Positions 20,033 through 30,368 of a DNA stretch of 64,000 nt are shown piece by piece. The DNA is from Burkholderiales bacterium (GTDB lineage: Bacteria > Pseudomonadota > Gammaproteobacteria > Burkholderiales > SG8-41), in the NCBI GenBank assembly GCA_030833315.1, contig JAURHM010000006.1:1-64000 (forward strand), in the 5' to 3' direction. The notes under the pieces are model-generated. The model made no database searches, was not told where the DNA came from, and saw only the letters and a list, made by a program, of their open reading frames with translations. A program made the translations under genes and the position numbers. Position 1 is the first letter of the stretch, and each line of letters starts with the position of its first letter.

Positions 20033-20989
20033 ATGAAACTCGCAACCATCGCCTCAGCGATCCTGGCGACATTGCTGCTGTATGCCGGCAGCGCAGCTGC
20101 ACAGGCCTGCCCCGAGAAAAACATCAACTACTGGCAGGCCTTTCCCGCCGGCGGCGAATCCGATATTTCGGCGCGGCACCAGCAGCTGGTACTGAAAAAA
20201 CGCTGCCCCGGTATCGAAACCATCGTGCAGTACAAACCCGGTGCAGGAGGTGGCCTGATGTGGGCGCAGATCAACAACATGCCCGCCGACGGCTTCAACG
20301 TGATCGGCGTCAACCTGCCGCATATCGTGCTGCAACCCTTCGAGGGCCAGGTGCAGTACAAGACAGACGATGTGATGCCGGTCTACTGGTTCCATTACAC
20401 GCCGGATGCGCTGGTGGTGCCCGCCGACAGCCCGATCAAATCCTTCCAGGACCTGGTCAAGGCCGCGAAGGCACAACCCGGCAAGCTAACCCTCGCCGGC
20501 TCAGGCACCAACTCCGCCAACCATGCCGCACATGAAAAACTTAATCTGGTCGCCGGCGTGCAGACCACCTATGTGCCGTTCAAGGGCACCGGCGACATGA
20601 CCACCGCCGTGCTCGGCGCGCATGTCACCGGGGCGATGTCGTATTCGGCCTTTGCCATCAACAACAAGGGCAAGGTTCGCGCGCTGGCGGTCGCGATGGA
20701 CAAGCGTCACCCGCTGCTGCCCGACGTGCCGACCTTCAAGGAACTGGGCTTTGACTGGATCGACGGCGCCTACCGCGGCATCGGCATGCCTAAATCGACC
20801 ACCCCGGATGCACGCAAGCGCATGTCGGACCTGTGGGCTGCGCTCAACAATGATCCGGAGATGAAGGAACTCGCCGCCAAAAGCGGATTCGAACTGGTCA
20901 ATGTCGGCGTCGACAAGATGGAGCCCTTCATGAAAGACCGCATCCGCGCCTATACCGAAGTGGCCAAACGCATGGGGCTGACCAAATAA
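20033..20989 (+). CDS. Bug/TctC family substrate-binding protein
   Basis: 318 aa secreted; NYWQAFPAGGESDISARHQQLVLKKRCPGIETIVQYKPGAGGGLMW; TYVPFKGTGDMTTAVLGAHV. Confidence 0.88.
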   Translation: MKLATIASAILATLLLYAGSAAAQACPEKNINYWQAFPAGGESDISARHQQLVLKKRCPGIETIVQYKPGAGGGLMWAQINNMPADGFNVIGVNLPHIVLQPFEGQVQYKTDDVMPVYWFHYTPDALVVPADSPIKSFQDLVKAAKAQPGKLTLAGSGTNSANHAAHEKLNLVAGVQTTYVPFKGTGDMTTAVLGAHVTGAMSYSAFAINNKGKVRALAVAMDKRHPLLPDVPTFKELGFDWIDGAYRGIGMPKSTTPDARKRMSDLWAALNNDPEMKELAAKSGFELVNVGVDKMEPFMKDRIRAYTEVAKRMGLTK

Positions 20990-21008
20990 GCAATACACCG
21001 CTCAATAA

Positions 21009-21040
21009 AAAACGGGGCCTGCAGGCCCCGTTTTTTATTT
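21009..21040. terminator. Bidirectional rho-independent terminator between convergent genes
   Basis: aaaaaaCGGGGCCTGCAGGCCCCGtttttta. Confidence 0.85.
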
Positions 21041-21053
21041 CTGCGAACAGCTC

Positions 21054-23288
21054 TCAGGCAAACTTCACGCCGGCCTCGCTCATTGCCTGCTGCACCCGTC
21101 CCGGCAGCAACGGCTGCTGGCGCAAGCGCACACCGGTGAGCTGGTGGAAGGCATTGGCGATTGCCGACGGTACCAGCGGTGTCGCCATCTGGCCGGCGCC
21201 CGTCGGATGGTTGGGCGTCTGCACCAGCTTGATGTGGATGTTCGGGATGTCGCGCATCCGCGGCACGTGGTAATCGAAGAAATTCGACTGCTGCACGAGA
21301 CCGCCGCTGACATCGATATGCTCGGTCAGCGCCAGACCGATACCGTAGACAATCGAACTCTCGGTCTGGGCAACAATGTTGTCGGGCTGAATAGCGACCC
21401 CGGCATCAATCACGCACCAGAAATCATGCACGCGGATGCGGCCGTCCTTGTTCAGTGAGACTTCGGCAATACCCGCGAGCTGGGTGCCGCTGTAATCGAG
21501 ATAGGCCACGCCAAGGCCGCGCCCCTCACGCTTGCGGCCCCATGCGGCCATGCGGGCAACCTCACGCAGCACGTCACGTCCACGCTGTGCACGCGGCGTG
21601 CCCGCCAGCTGGCGAATGCGGAATTCAACCGGATCCACACCCAGCTTCGCCGCGACTTCGTCGATGAATACCTCGTTGGCAAAACTGTTCTGGCCGACAC
21701 CAATGGCGCGCAGCGGCGCGGTGCGGATACCGGTGGGCTGCTGCAGACCTTCAGCCAGGCGATGAGGAATGTCATAAGTCGGCAGTTCGGTGCCGCGCAT
21801 CGCGATATTGTCACGGCCCTGCGAAGCCTTGAAGCGAACCGGATCCATATAGGCCAGCGCCTCGTCGCTGACCACGCGATGGTGCCAGGCGACGATCTTG
21901 CCCTTGTCATCCACCGCTGCGCGGATGCGGTTCACGTATTGCGGACGGAAGCGGCCGTTCTTGACATCGTCCTCGCGCGTCCACAGCACTTTCACCGGCT
22001 TGCCGACGGCTTTGGACAGCAGCGCCGAATCGACCATGAACTCGAGGTCACGGTTGCCGCGACGGCCGAATCCACCGCCAAGCAGCATGCCGTTGAACTT
22101 GATCTTGTCCGCAGACAGGCCAAGCGCCGCAGCCACGGCATCCACGGCAATGGTCTGGCTTTGCGTGCCGCACCAGATCTCGCAGCCGTCCTTGCTCACC
22201 GAGGCCACCGAGTTCAGCGGCTCCATCTGCGCATGATAGGCATAATCGGCGCGATACTCGCCTTCAATGACGTTCTGCGCCTTGCCCAGTTCGGGAACAG
22301 CCTGCCCGACGGTTTCCCAGGCCACGCCTTTTTTGCTGTCATCGCGGGCAATTTTCGTGAACGCTTCAAATCCGCTGCCACTGGAATGTTTCCAGCCGCG
22401 CGCCTCGGAGGACCAGGTCACTTTCAAAGCCTGCTTGGCCTTGAACGCCGCCCATGGCGATTCGGCAATCACGCCGACACCGTATTGCAGCGGCACGATC
22501 TGCAACACGCCGGCTACGGCACGCGCCTCGCGGTCGTCGATCTGCACCGGCTGCGCGCGATCCACCGGTTCACGCAGGATGGCGCCGTAGACCATGCCCG
22601 GCACCTGCACGTCGATGCTGTATTGCGCCGATCCGTTGGTCTTGCCGGCAACATCGACCCGCGGCACATCTTTGCCGATCAGACGGAAATGCGCCTTGTC
22701 GAGCGCATCCAGCTGAACTTCAGGCGCCTGCGCCGGCACCTTGGCAAATGCTGCGATCTCGCCATACGACAGCCGGCGCCCCGACTTCGTATGCTCGGCA
22801 TAACCGGGCCCGCTGACGACTTCCGTCAGCGGCACGCCCCAGCGCTGGGCTGCGTTATCGAGCAACACGTAGCGCACCTGGGCGCCGAACTGGCGCAGAT
22901 TGGTGAAGTAACCGGTGACGGTAGCGCTGCCCGCGGTGTACTGCAGGTAACGGAAGGCCGGATTGCCGTAGATCTGATTGTTCGGCGGCGCCGCGACAAT
23001 GCGCACCTTTGACCAGTCGGCATCCATTTCCTCGGCGACGATCAGCGGCAGCGAAGTCAGCGACCCCTGCCCCATTTCAGCCGCCGGCGACTGGATAACC
23101 ACCGTGCCATCGGTGAATACCGTCACCCAGTTGTTGATTTTGCTGCTGCCGGTCGCCGCCTCCGCGGCGCCGACCACCAGTTCCTGCAGTCCCGGCGACG
23201 CCACAGCGACACCGAAGGTCAGACCGGCAGCACCGGTCATGAAACGGCGGCGCGACGGATTCTTGATCATGGGGTTTTGTGCACTCAT
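21054..23288 (-). CDS. Xanthine dehydrogenase family molybdopterin-binding subunit (isoquinoline 1-oxidoreductase beta-like), Tat-exported
   Basis: Start MSAQNPMIKNPSRRRFMTGAAGLTFGVAVASPG (twin-arginine signal); EMGQGSLTSLPLIVAEEMDADWSKVRI, GGGFGRRGNRDLE, PLRAIGVGQNSFANEVFIDE. Confidence 0.9.
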   Translation of the reverse strand: MSAQNPMIKNPSRRRFMTGAAGLTFGVAVASPGLQELVVGAAEAATGSSKINNWVTVFTDGTVVIQSPAAEMGQGSLTSLPLIVAEEMDADWSKVRIVAAPPNNQIYGNPAFRYLQYTAGSATVTGYFTNLRQFGAQVRYVLLDNAAQRWGVPLTEVVSGPGYAEHTKSGRRLSYGEIAAFAKVPAQAPEVQLDALDKAHFRLIGKDVPRVDVAGKTNGSAQYSIDVQVPGMVYGAILREPVDRAQPVQIDDREARAVAGVLQIVPLQYGVGVIAESPWAAFKAKQALKVTWSSEARGWKHSSGSGFEAFTKIARDDSKKGVAWETVGQAVPELGKAQNVIEGEYRADYAYHAQMEPLNSVASVSKDGCEIWCGTQSQTIAVDAVAAALGLSADKIKFNGMLLGGGFGRRGNRDLEFMVDSALLSKAVGKPVKVLWTREDDVKNGRFRPQYVNRIRAAVDDKGKIVAWHHRVVSDEALAYMDPVRFKASQGRDNIAMRGTELPTYDIPHRLAEGLQQPTGIRTAPLRAIGVGQNSFANEVFIDEVAAKLGVDPVEFRIRQLAGTPRAQRGRDVLREVARMAAWGRKREGRGLGVAYLDYSGTQLAGIAEVSLNKDGRIRVHDFWCVIDAGVAIQPDNIVAQTESSIVYGIGLALTEHIDVSGGLVQQSNFFDYHVPRMRDIPNIHIKLVQTPNHPTGAGQMATPLVPSAIANAFHQLTGVRLRQQPLLPGRVQQAMSEAGVKFA

Positions 23289-23289
23289 C

Positions 23290-23757
23290 TCACACCTCCC
23301 CTTTCGCGGCGCGCTCAATCGCACGGGCGATACGCACATAGGTGCCGCAGCGGCAGATGTTGGGACTCATGTATTCAACAATATCTTCGCGCGAGGGCCG
23401 TGAATTCTGCTTGAGCAGGCCGGCAGCACGCATGATCTGCCCGGACTGGCAGTAACCGCACTGCGGTACCTGTTCGGCGCGCCAGGCTTTCTGCAAGGGG
23501 TGATTGCCGTCCGGCGACAGACCTTCGATGGTCGTCACCTGCTTGCCATCGACATCCTTGATCGCATGCAGGCAGGATTGCGTTGGCTCGCCGTTCAGGT
23601 GCACGGTGCAAGCGCCGCACTGGCCGACGCCGCAACCGAATTTGGTACCGGTGAGTTTCAGTTGCTCACGCAGCACCCACAACAGCGGCGTATCGGGTGC
23701 AGCGGTGATTGTTTTTCGCTGGCCGTTGATGGTCAGCGTCACGGTAACGTTGCTCAT
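23290..23757 (-). CDS. (2Fe-2S)-binding subunit of molybdenum hydroxylase (IorA/CoxS-like)
   Basis: 155 aa; [26 protein letters not shown] and [10 protein letters not shown]...[13 protein letters not shown] cluster motifs. Confidence 0.93.
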   Translation of the reverse strand: MSNVTVTLTINGQRKTITAAPDTPLLWVLREQLKLTGTKFGCGVGQCGACTVHLNGEPTQSCLHAIKDVDGKQVTTIEGLSPDGNHPLQKAWRAEQVPQCGYCQSGQIMRAAGLLKQNSRPSREDIVEYMSPNICRCGTYVRIARAIERAAKGEV

Positions 23758-23925
23758 GACCCCCCCTTTGAGATTGGCTTTGCGTCCCTCGTTGCGCGCG
23801 TTCTGCGCCGCGCGCTGCGACGGTTTAGATGTTTAGATATTAGCCCAAACCTTGCTCCCCGAAACCCGCAGCTCGACAGCGCCGCAGGTAATCCCCTGAA
23901 CCTACATAAGTTATTGTTTTTATTA

Positions 23926-25128
23926 TTAAATATTTTGACCGGCGCGGAACAGCCCTCGTGGCGCGCGATGCAGCGGCTCGCAACCGTCGCGTGTGATGCG
24001 CATCAGCTCACCAACCTGCACGCCGGATCGTTTCGATTCATCCGCTTCGGTGGTTACCGGATTGGGTTGGACCACCACGGTCATGTTTTCTTCCAGCGTC
24101 ATCTGCGGCAAGGCGCGCCCGGCCATGCGGCTTTTCGTACCGATGATCGGCTGGAAATAGCCGCCACCGAAACCGTGCACCAGGTCATCACACACCGTGT
24201 AACCCTTTTGCTCGATCAGTGCGGTGGCGTCCATGATTTCCTGCATGGTCGTGCCATGGCGCAATACCTTGGTCACCGCATCGAAGGTGGCTTCGGCCGT
24301 CGCATGCAGATCCGCATAACGCGGCGTCGGATCGGCATCAACGGTAAAGGTGCGCAGGATCTGCCCGGGATAATCCCACCAGAATGCCGACAGCTCGCAG
24401 AAAATGACATCGCCCGCCCGCACCTTGCGCGGCGAAGGATGCTGCGGCGGCACATAGATATGCGGCTGCGCCATCGACGTCACGCCGATGTAATGGATCA
24501 TCGTCGTGCCGCCGTGTTTGATATAGGCGCTCTCCACCAGCGCGCCGAGTTCACGTTCATCCATGCCCACGCGCGTGCCGGCCACCAGCGCGCGCAGTCC
24601 GGCGTCAGACAGCGCCGCACCGATGCGCAGCCAATCGATTTCCTCTTCCGATTTGCGCATGCGCAACTGGGTGTAGTCAGCATCCAGCAGCTTCACTTCG
24701 AAAGCCGCTTCAAGCTGGCGGCATTTGGACAGCACCAGCGGACCGATCAGACCGATACGTTTCGCGCCACGCCGTTTCAGCTCCTCGATGGTCAGCGCGA
24801 TGCCCTGATGCTGCCCCCAGCGCACATCGACATCGCGGGCGATCTTGCGGCCCAGCGGAAAATGGTTGAACCACTCCATGTGCATGACCATGCGCTCACC
24901 GGGCTTGAACACGACATAGGCCTCGACCGTTCCGGGCCAGCCGGTCAGCCATTGCACGGCATTGCCGGCGCGGTGATCGGTGACCACTAGCAGATGGTCA
25001 CAGCAATGTTTTTCCATCGCTGCCGCCAATGCGGTCTGGCGTCTTACATATTCAGCATCCGAAAAATGCGGGTATTGCTGCTGCATCACTGCCTGCAGAC
25101 GCGGCTCAACCTTCAACACTGCACTCAT
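23926..25128 (-). CDS. M24 (creatinase/aminopeptidase P fold) protein with degenerate metal ligands
   Basis: 400 aa; LVHGFGGGYFQPIIG; but FCELSAFWWDYPGQILRTF, VVVQPNPV and SGVQVGELMRIT replace canonical metal-ligand motifs. Confidence 0.85.
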   Translation of the reverse strand: MSAVLKVEPRLQAVMQQQYPHFSDAEYVRRQTALAAAMEKHCCDHLLVVTDHRAGNAVQWLTGWPGTVEAYVVFKPGERMVMHMEWFNHFPLGRKIARDVDVRWGQHQGIALTIEELKRRGAKRIGLIGPLVLSKCRQLEAAFEVKLLDADYTQLRMRKSEEEIDWLRIGAALSDAGLRALVAGTRVGMDERELGALVESAYIKHGGTTMIHYIGVTSMAQPHIYVPPQHPSPRKVRAGDVIFCELSAFWWDYPGQILRTFTVDADPTPRYADLHATAEATFDAVTKVLRHGTTMQEIMDATALIEQKGYTVCDDLVHGFGGGYFQPIIGTKSRMAGRALPQMTLEENMTVVVQPNPVTTEADESKRSGVQVGELMRITRDGCEPLHRAPRGLFRAGQNI

Positions 25129-25159
25129 TGCTTCTCCTGAATCGGGTAAGTGGAACAGA

Positions 25160-26161
25160 TCAGATGGATTTGGAAAACACCGGACTGACCGGCTCCTTGA
25201 GACTGGGCAGATCGGGCGCGGACGGCAGATCCGTGCGCGAACCGAGCAATTGATGGTAACGCACGGCCAACGCCAGATCCTGCAAGGCCGTGCCTACGGA
25301 TTTGAAGGCGACAAGCCCTGATGCAGGCGGCTTGACCACAGCCGCGACAATATGCGCCAGTGTTGCCTGTTTCGTTTCTGACACGGCACCGGCCTGAACC
25401 GCCCTCTGCAGGTCACCGGCCTCATCCGCAGCACGGGGTGAATCCACCACCACCAGCGCAGCATCGGCAAAACACCGCGCATCGACTTCCACCGATTCGG
25501 GTCGCGTGCTGCCGACCGCGCACAGCAGGCGGCAGCCTTCCAGCCATTCGCCACGCACCAGCGGCTCACTGCCGCGATGGCTGGTCGCGGCAACCACAAC
25601 CGAGTGTCCGCGACAGGCGGCTTCTGCGCTGAAAACCGGTGTAACCGGAATCCCCAGACGGGCCGAGTTGTCCCGCGCAAAACGTTCACGGTTTTCAGAA
25701 GAGCGGCTGAAGACGCTGACCGAGGCCAGCGGATAGACGCTGGCCAGACTGTCGAGTTGCATGCGCGCCTGATGGCCGGAACCGACCAGCCCCACCGACA
25801 CCCGTCCGGCAATGGCAACCTGCCGCGCCAGCACGCCGCTGGCCGCACCGGTGCGCAGATCGGTAATCAGGCGGCCGTCGAGCACTGCCAGCAGTTCACC
25901 GTCGGAGAGACGGTACAAGGACACGACGTAACGCACGCCGTGGCCTTCGCGCAGATGGAACACCTTGGTCGCCGCATAACCCGCGGCGTAATCGGTGGCG
26001 AACATCATGCGCATCCAGCCGCCCTCGAAGGCGGTATTCAGCCGCGGCGACACGAAGGTCTTGCCTGCAGCCTCATTCCGCGACATCGCCTCGAGCAAGT
26101 CGATCGCATCCCGCATGCCCAGCACGCCTTCCAGCGCACCGCTTCCCAGCATCACCGCCAT
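25160..26161 (-). CDS. Ornithine cyclodeaminase/mu-crystallin family protein
   Basis: 333 aa; LDGRLITDLRTGAASGVLARQVA, VGLVGSGHQARMQLDSLASVYPLASVSVFSRS, LCAVGSTRPESVEVDAR. Confidence 0.9.
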   Translation of the reverse strand: MAVMLGSGALEGVLGMRDAIDLLEAMSRNEAAGKTFVSPRLNTAFEGGWMRMMFATDYAAGYAATKVFHLREGHGVRYVVSLYRLSDGELLAVLDGRLITDLRTGAASGVLARQVAIAGRVSVGLVGSGHQARMQLDSLASVYPLASVSVFSRSSENRERFARDNSARLGIPVTPVFSAEAACRGHSVVVAATSHRGSEPLVRGEWLEGCRLLCAVGSTRPESVEVDARCFADAALVVVDSPRAADEAGDLQRAVQAGAVSETKQATLAHIVAAVVKPPASGLVAFKSVGTALQDLALAVRYHQLLGSRTDLPSAPDLPSLKEPVSPVFSKSI

Positions 26162-26171
26162 CTGCCGCTCC

Positions 26172-27218
26172 CTATTTCAGATGGTCTGCGAGCCAGTCGG
26201 CGATCAGCGGACGCACGATATGGTGCAGGTTGTTGCAGACATGCACGCCGTCGTCATAAACGATTGTTGTCGTCGGCCCCTTCACTTCCTTTTCGACGCG
26301 ATAGGCGTGTTCCGGCGGCGAGGCCTTGTCGAGTCCGCCGTAGATCTGGAGCAGCGGCACCGTCAGCTTCGCCGCGACATCGGCCATGGTGATGCTGTTT
26401 TGCACCTCTTCCGCGTTCTCGCCCATGTACTGCATCAGCCCGACCTGCGACAGCGGATCCATATGCTTGAAACGGCCGGCCGGCGTGTACCAGCTGCTCA
26501 CGGAGACTGCCGCCATGTAACGCTTGTCCAAAGCCGCGGCGCGGCAGGCAAAAATGCCACCATAGGAAATCCCGCCGATGGCCATGCGCGTGGTATCGAG
26601 ATCCTTGCGCGCAGCAACCAGATCGGTGACCGCCTTGATCGGCACTTCGTAGTCGGGACGGATCTTGCTCTGCGTGCTGAGCATGCCCTGCCCCGGGCCG
26701 TCGAAGGCGAGAACGGCCAGGCCGCGGCGGAGCATGTGCTCACCGAAATCGTAAAGCTCTTCCTTGGTCGAGTCGCCGCCGGGCACCAGCACCACCACCG
26801 GCGGCTTCGCCACGCCCTTGGGTTTGCGCAGCCATCCCGGCATGCGCAGGCCTTCAAACGGAATCTCCAGCAACTCCATCGGCGGATCCACCAGCGGCGC
26901 CGCTTTTTTCCAGCATTCGTCCATCGCCAGCATCGCGCCGACAAACTGCTTCTGGTCGTGCACAAACAGGAAATTCGCCCAGTGGTAATACAGCGCCGCG
27001 CGGATATAGGCGCCGCCGGCCGTCAACGCATGACCTTCCTTCGCCGCCTTGTCCCCGGTTGCGGCATGTTGTGCCGCGACCTTGCTCCATTCCTCGCACC
27101 ACTGGTCCCAGCGATCGATGCGCTGTTTCAGTCCGTCGAACTCCCACTGCGAAACCTGCTGCGACAACATGCGCCAGGTAAAACGGTCCAGCGCCACTTG
27201 CGTATTGCGGTCTGCCAT
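26172..27218 (-). CDS. Alpha/beta hydrolase (FrsA/2,6-dihydroxypseudooxynicotine hydrolase-like)
   Basis: 348 aa; VVVLVPGGDSTKEELYDFGEHMLRRGLAVLAFDGPGQGM, MAIGGISYGGIFACRAAA nucleophile elbow. Confidence 0.85.
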   Translation of the reverse strand: MADRNTQVALDRFTWRMLSQQVSQWEFDGLKQRIDRWDQWCEEWSKVAAQHAATGDKAAKEGHALTAGGAYIRAALYYHWANFLFVHDQKQFVGAMLAMDECWKKAAPLVDPPMELLEIPFEGLRMPGWLRKPKGVAKPPVVVLVPGGDSTKEELYDFGEHMLRRGLAVLAFDGPGQGMLSTQSKIRPDYEVPIKAVTDLVAARKDLDTTRMAIGGISYGGIFACRAAALDKRYMAAVSVSSWYTPAGRFKHMDPLSQVGLMQYMGENAEEVQNSITMADVAAKLTVPLLQIYGGLDKASPPEHAYRVEKEVKGPTTTIVYDDGVHVCNNLHHIVRPLIADWLADHLK

Positions 27219-27265
27219 TCTGCTGTTCCTTGTTGATGGCCGCGGACGGCCGGTTTCAGGGACGA

Positions 27266-28231
27266 CTATTCGGCTTTTGCGCCACTGGCCTTGATCAGCG
27301 GCACCAGTTTTTCGATTTCGGCGCGCAGGAACCTGGCGAACTCTTCCGGCGTACTGCCGACAAGTACCGAACCTTCACGCGAAAGGTAATCCTTGAACTC
27401 CGTTGTATTCGCCGCTTTCAGCGTCGCTGCGTTGAGCCGGCGCACGACATCCGGCGGCGTACCGGCGGGCACAAAAATCCCCTGCCAGCCGCCGAACTCA
27501 TAACCCGGAAGGGTTTCCGCGATGGCCGGCAGATCCGGCAGATTGGGCAGACGTTTGGGACTGGATACGCCGAGCATGCGCAGCTTGCCTGCCGCCGCCT
27601 GACCGATGGCGGTGGAAACCGGCGAGTACGAGAGATGCGCCTCGCCCGAAACCACAGCAACCACCAGCTGGCCACCGCTCTTGTACGGCACATGCAGCAT
27701 GCGGGTACCACTCATGCTGTTGAACAATGCACCGGCGAGGTGACTGGTCGATCCGTTGCCGGCAGAACCCATCAGCAACTCACCCGGCCGCGCCTTGGCC
27801 AGCGCCACCAGTTCCTTGACGGTTTTGACGGGCAGAGAAGGATGTACGGAGGCGACGTTATAAAACTGCGAAACCAGCGACACCGGCGCAAAGTCCCGGA
27901 GCGAGTCGTAACCGACCTTGGCATACATCGCCGGACTCACCACCATCGACACCGACCCGCCGACATAAATGACATAACCGTCAGCCGGCGATTTTGCTGC
28001 CGCTTCCGTACCGATCACTGCACCCGCACCGCCGCGGTTGTCGACCACGATCTGCTGGCCCACCGCCTCCCCGAGGCGCTGGGCAAACGCACGCGCCATC
28101 ATGTCGGTGCCGCTGCCCGCCGACCAGGGCACGATAAAGCGTATGGGTTTGGCCGGGTAAGACTGCGCCATCGCCAGCGGCGCGGTGCAAAGCGCCAGCA
28201 GGACCACCATCCTCAAATGCCTGGTCAACAT
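27266..28231 (-). CDS. Bug/TctC family substrate-binding protein
   Basis: YPAKPIRFIVPWSAGSGTDMMARAFAQRLGEAVGQQIVVDNRGGAGAVIGTEAAAKSPADGY; likely start MLTRHLRMVV at 28231. Confidence 0.92.
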   Translation of the reverse strand: MLTRHLRMVVLLALCTAPLAMAQSYPAKPIRFIVPWSAGSGTDMMARAFAQRLGEAVGQQIVVDNRGGAGAVIGTEAAAKSPADGYVIYVGGSVSMVVSPAMYAKVGYDSLRDFAPVSLVSQFYNVASVHPSLPVKTVKELVALAKARPGELLMGSAGNGSTSHLAGALFNSMSGTRMLHVPYKSGGQLVVAVVSGEAHLSYSPVSTAIGQAAAGKLRMLGVSSPKRLPNLPDLPAIAETLPGYEFGGWQGIFVPAGTPPDVVRRLNAATLKAANTTEFKDYLSREGSVLVGSTPEEFARFLRAEIEKLVPLIKASGAKAE

Positions 28232-28277
28232 GTCTCCTCCTATTGGTATTGCTTTTTGTTGTGCCTCTTTTACCGGA

Positions 28278-29276
28278 TCAGGCCGCCCGCGCCGGCGCTG
28301 CAGCGGCATAACGACCCAGCAGCCCGCAACGTTCAAGGTCGGCGCGCATTTCAGCACGCTGCGCATCCGTCACCTGCGGCAGCGGCGCCCGTACGTGGCC
28401 GCCGGCCATACGGATCAGGTCAGCCCAGGCCTTGAGCAGGTGGATGGGGATGAGCTTGTGTTTGAGCCAGGGTTCGCGCATCCATTTCTCGTGCACGTCG
28501 CGCAGCGGCTGGATGCTGTCGCGCAGCGCCTGCGCTTCAGCGAATTTTCCGGCCAGCGCCAGCTCGCCGTAGTCGCGCATCGGCGTCCAGCCCGCAACCT
28601 GCATCAGGAACGGCGCCGCCGAAGACATATGCACCTTCATGTCGTTTTCGCGGACCAGTTTCAGGAACTCCGTTTCCGACGGATGCGAAAACACGATCTT
28701 GTCGCCGCACAGTTTCTGCGCCGTGGCGTAATGATCCAGCGGCCGCGAGCACTTGATACCGCAGATGTTTTCTATTTTTGCAATGCGCGCGGTCAGTTGC
28801 GGTGAAAACGCCACGCCGGAAAACGGCGTATCGAACATCCAGATGCCGATATCAACGCGCGCCGCAACGGTGGCGAACCATTCATACAGCGTGTCTTCGC
28901 TGGCCCATGGATAGTAGGGATTAATGACAATCGCGAAATCGGCGCCGACATCCTGCGCATGGCGGGTCAGGTCGGCGGTCTCGTTCGGCGAATGATGGCC
29001 GGTATGGGCAATGACCTTGCACTTGCCGTGCGCTTCCTCAACGACGATTTCGACGGCGCGTTTGCGCTCTTCCTTGGTCAGCGCCCAGAACTCGCCCATG
29101 GTGCCGGTGCAGAAAATGCCGTCGACACGCAGTGCATCGGTGTAATGGCGCATATTGCGCCGGAGCCCTGCTTCGTCCAGCCGGTCATCCGGCGTAAACG
29201 GCGTCGGTATCGCCGCCCAGACGCCGCGAAACTCGGCGCGTGATGCTTCCTTGGCTTCGGATTTTCGGTAACGCAT
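28278..29276 (-). CDS. Dihydrodipicolinate synthase family protein
   Basis: 332 aa; GVWAAIPTPFTPDDRLDEAGLRRNMRHYTDALRVDGIFCTGTMGEFWALTKEER; Schiff-base Lys in CGIKCSRPLDHY. Confidence 0.9.
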   Translation of the reverse strand: MRYRKSEAKEASRAEFRGVWAAIPTPFTPDDRLDEAGLRRNMRHYTDALRVDGIFCTGTMGEFWALTKEERKRAVEIVVEEAHGKCKVIAHTGHHSPNETADLTRHAQDVGADFAIVINPYYPWASEDTLYEWFATVAARVDIGIWMFDTPFSGVAFSPQLTARIAKIENICGIKCSRPLDHYATAQKLCGDKIVFSHPSETEFLKLVRENDMKVHMSSAAPFLMQVAGWTPMRDYGELALAGKFAEAQALRDSIQPLRDVHEKWMREPWLKHKLIPIHLLKAWADLIRMAGGHVRAPLPQVTDAQRAEMRADLERCGLLGRYAAAAPARAA

Positions 29277-29376
29277 GCAGGCTCCCCCGGGATTTCTACC
29301 CTTTATGATTTGCAGAAAAAAACGGGCGGCGCATGAAGCACCGCCCGTCCGTTACATGCCGGTCGACACGGTGCGC

Positions 29377-30339
29377 TTACTGCGGCTTGATACCCGCCGC
29401 CTGCAGCACTTTCGCGCCGACTTCAATTTCACTGCGCACGAACTTGGCGAACTGCGCCGGATCCATCTCCATCGGCTCGTTGCCGAGTCCGGCCAGTTTG
29501 GATTTCACGCCGGCATCGTTACCTGCAGCCTTGATCGACTGCGAGATCTTGTTGATCACCGGCTGCGGAACACCGGTGGGTGCCCAGACGCCAAACCACA
29601 ACGAGAAATCAAAACCGGGAACGCCGGATTCGGCGATGGTCGGGATGGTCGGAAGGATACTGCTGCGCTTGATCGTGCTCACCGCAATGGCACGCACCCT
29701 GTTCCCCTGCACATGCGCCAGCGTGGTCGAGATCGGCGCGAAATAGAAGTCAACGCGGTTGCCGAGAACGTCGGCCAGCGCTTCCGCCGAGCCCTTGTAC
29801 GGCACATGGTTCATGTTGATCTTGGCCATCAGCTTCAGCTTCTCGAGATTGAGATGCGTGCCGCTGCCGACACCGGCCGATGCAAAATTCAGCGCGCCGG
29901 GCTTGGCCATCGCTGCTTTCAGAACATCCTGCACTGTCTGGTACGAGGTGCTGGGATGAGTCACCATGACATTGGGCTGCTGCGCCAGCGGGCCGATATC
30001 GACAAAATCCTTCAGCGTGTCGAAGGGCAGCTTGGCATACAGCGAAGGATTGACCGTGTGGCCGGAGGAATGCATCAACAGCGTATAACCGTCGGCCGTC
30101 GATTTCGCCGCGATGGCCGCAGCAATCGAACCCCCGGCGCCCGGCCGGTTGTCGGCAATGACCTGATGCCCCCACATTTCCGTCCACTTCTGGGTATACA
30201 GGCGGCCGACGATGTCGGTGGCGCTGCCAGGAGGGAAAGCCACGATGAAACGCACCGGCTTGTTCGGATAGTCCGCGGCAAATGCCGAAGCACCGGCATA
30301 CGCCAGTGCCGCCAGCATCAGGGTGGTCATTTTTTTCAT
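29377..30339 (-). CDS. Bug/TctC family substrate-binding protein
   Basis: YPNKPVRFIVAFPPGSATDIVGRLYTQKWTEMWGHQVIADNRPGAGGSIAAAIAAKSTADGY. Confidence 0.92.
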   Translation of the reverse strand: MKKMTTLMLAALAYAGASAFAADYPNKPVRFIVAFPPGSATDIVGRLYTQKWTEMWGHQVIADNRPGAGGSIAAAIAAKSTADGYTLLMHSSGHTVNPSLYAKLPFDTLKDFVDIGPLAQQPNVMVTHPSTSYQTVQDVLKAAMAKPGALNFASAGVGSGTHLNLEKLKLMAKINMNHVPYKGSAEALADVLGNRVDFYFAPISTTLAHVQGNRVRAIAVSTIKRSSILPTIPTIAESGVPGFDFSLWFGVWAPTGVPQPVINKISQSIKAAGNDAGVKSKLAGLGNEPMEMDPAQFAKFVRSEIEVGAKVLQAAGIKPQ

Positions 30340-30368
30340 GTTTTTCCTCCTCCAGGTTGGATCAACGA

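Noticed and set aside
21762-23012. 416-aa plus-strand ORF
   Set aside because: Antisense to the molybdenum hydroxylase large subunit.
23500-24990. 496-aa plus-strand ORF
   Set aside because: Antisense to 2Fe-2S and M24 genes; no recognisable motifs and typical of high-GC frame openness.
25995-27236. 413-aa plus-strand ORF
   Set aside because: Antisense to the alpha/beta hydrolase and part of the ornithine cyclodeaminase-like gene.
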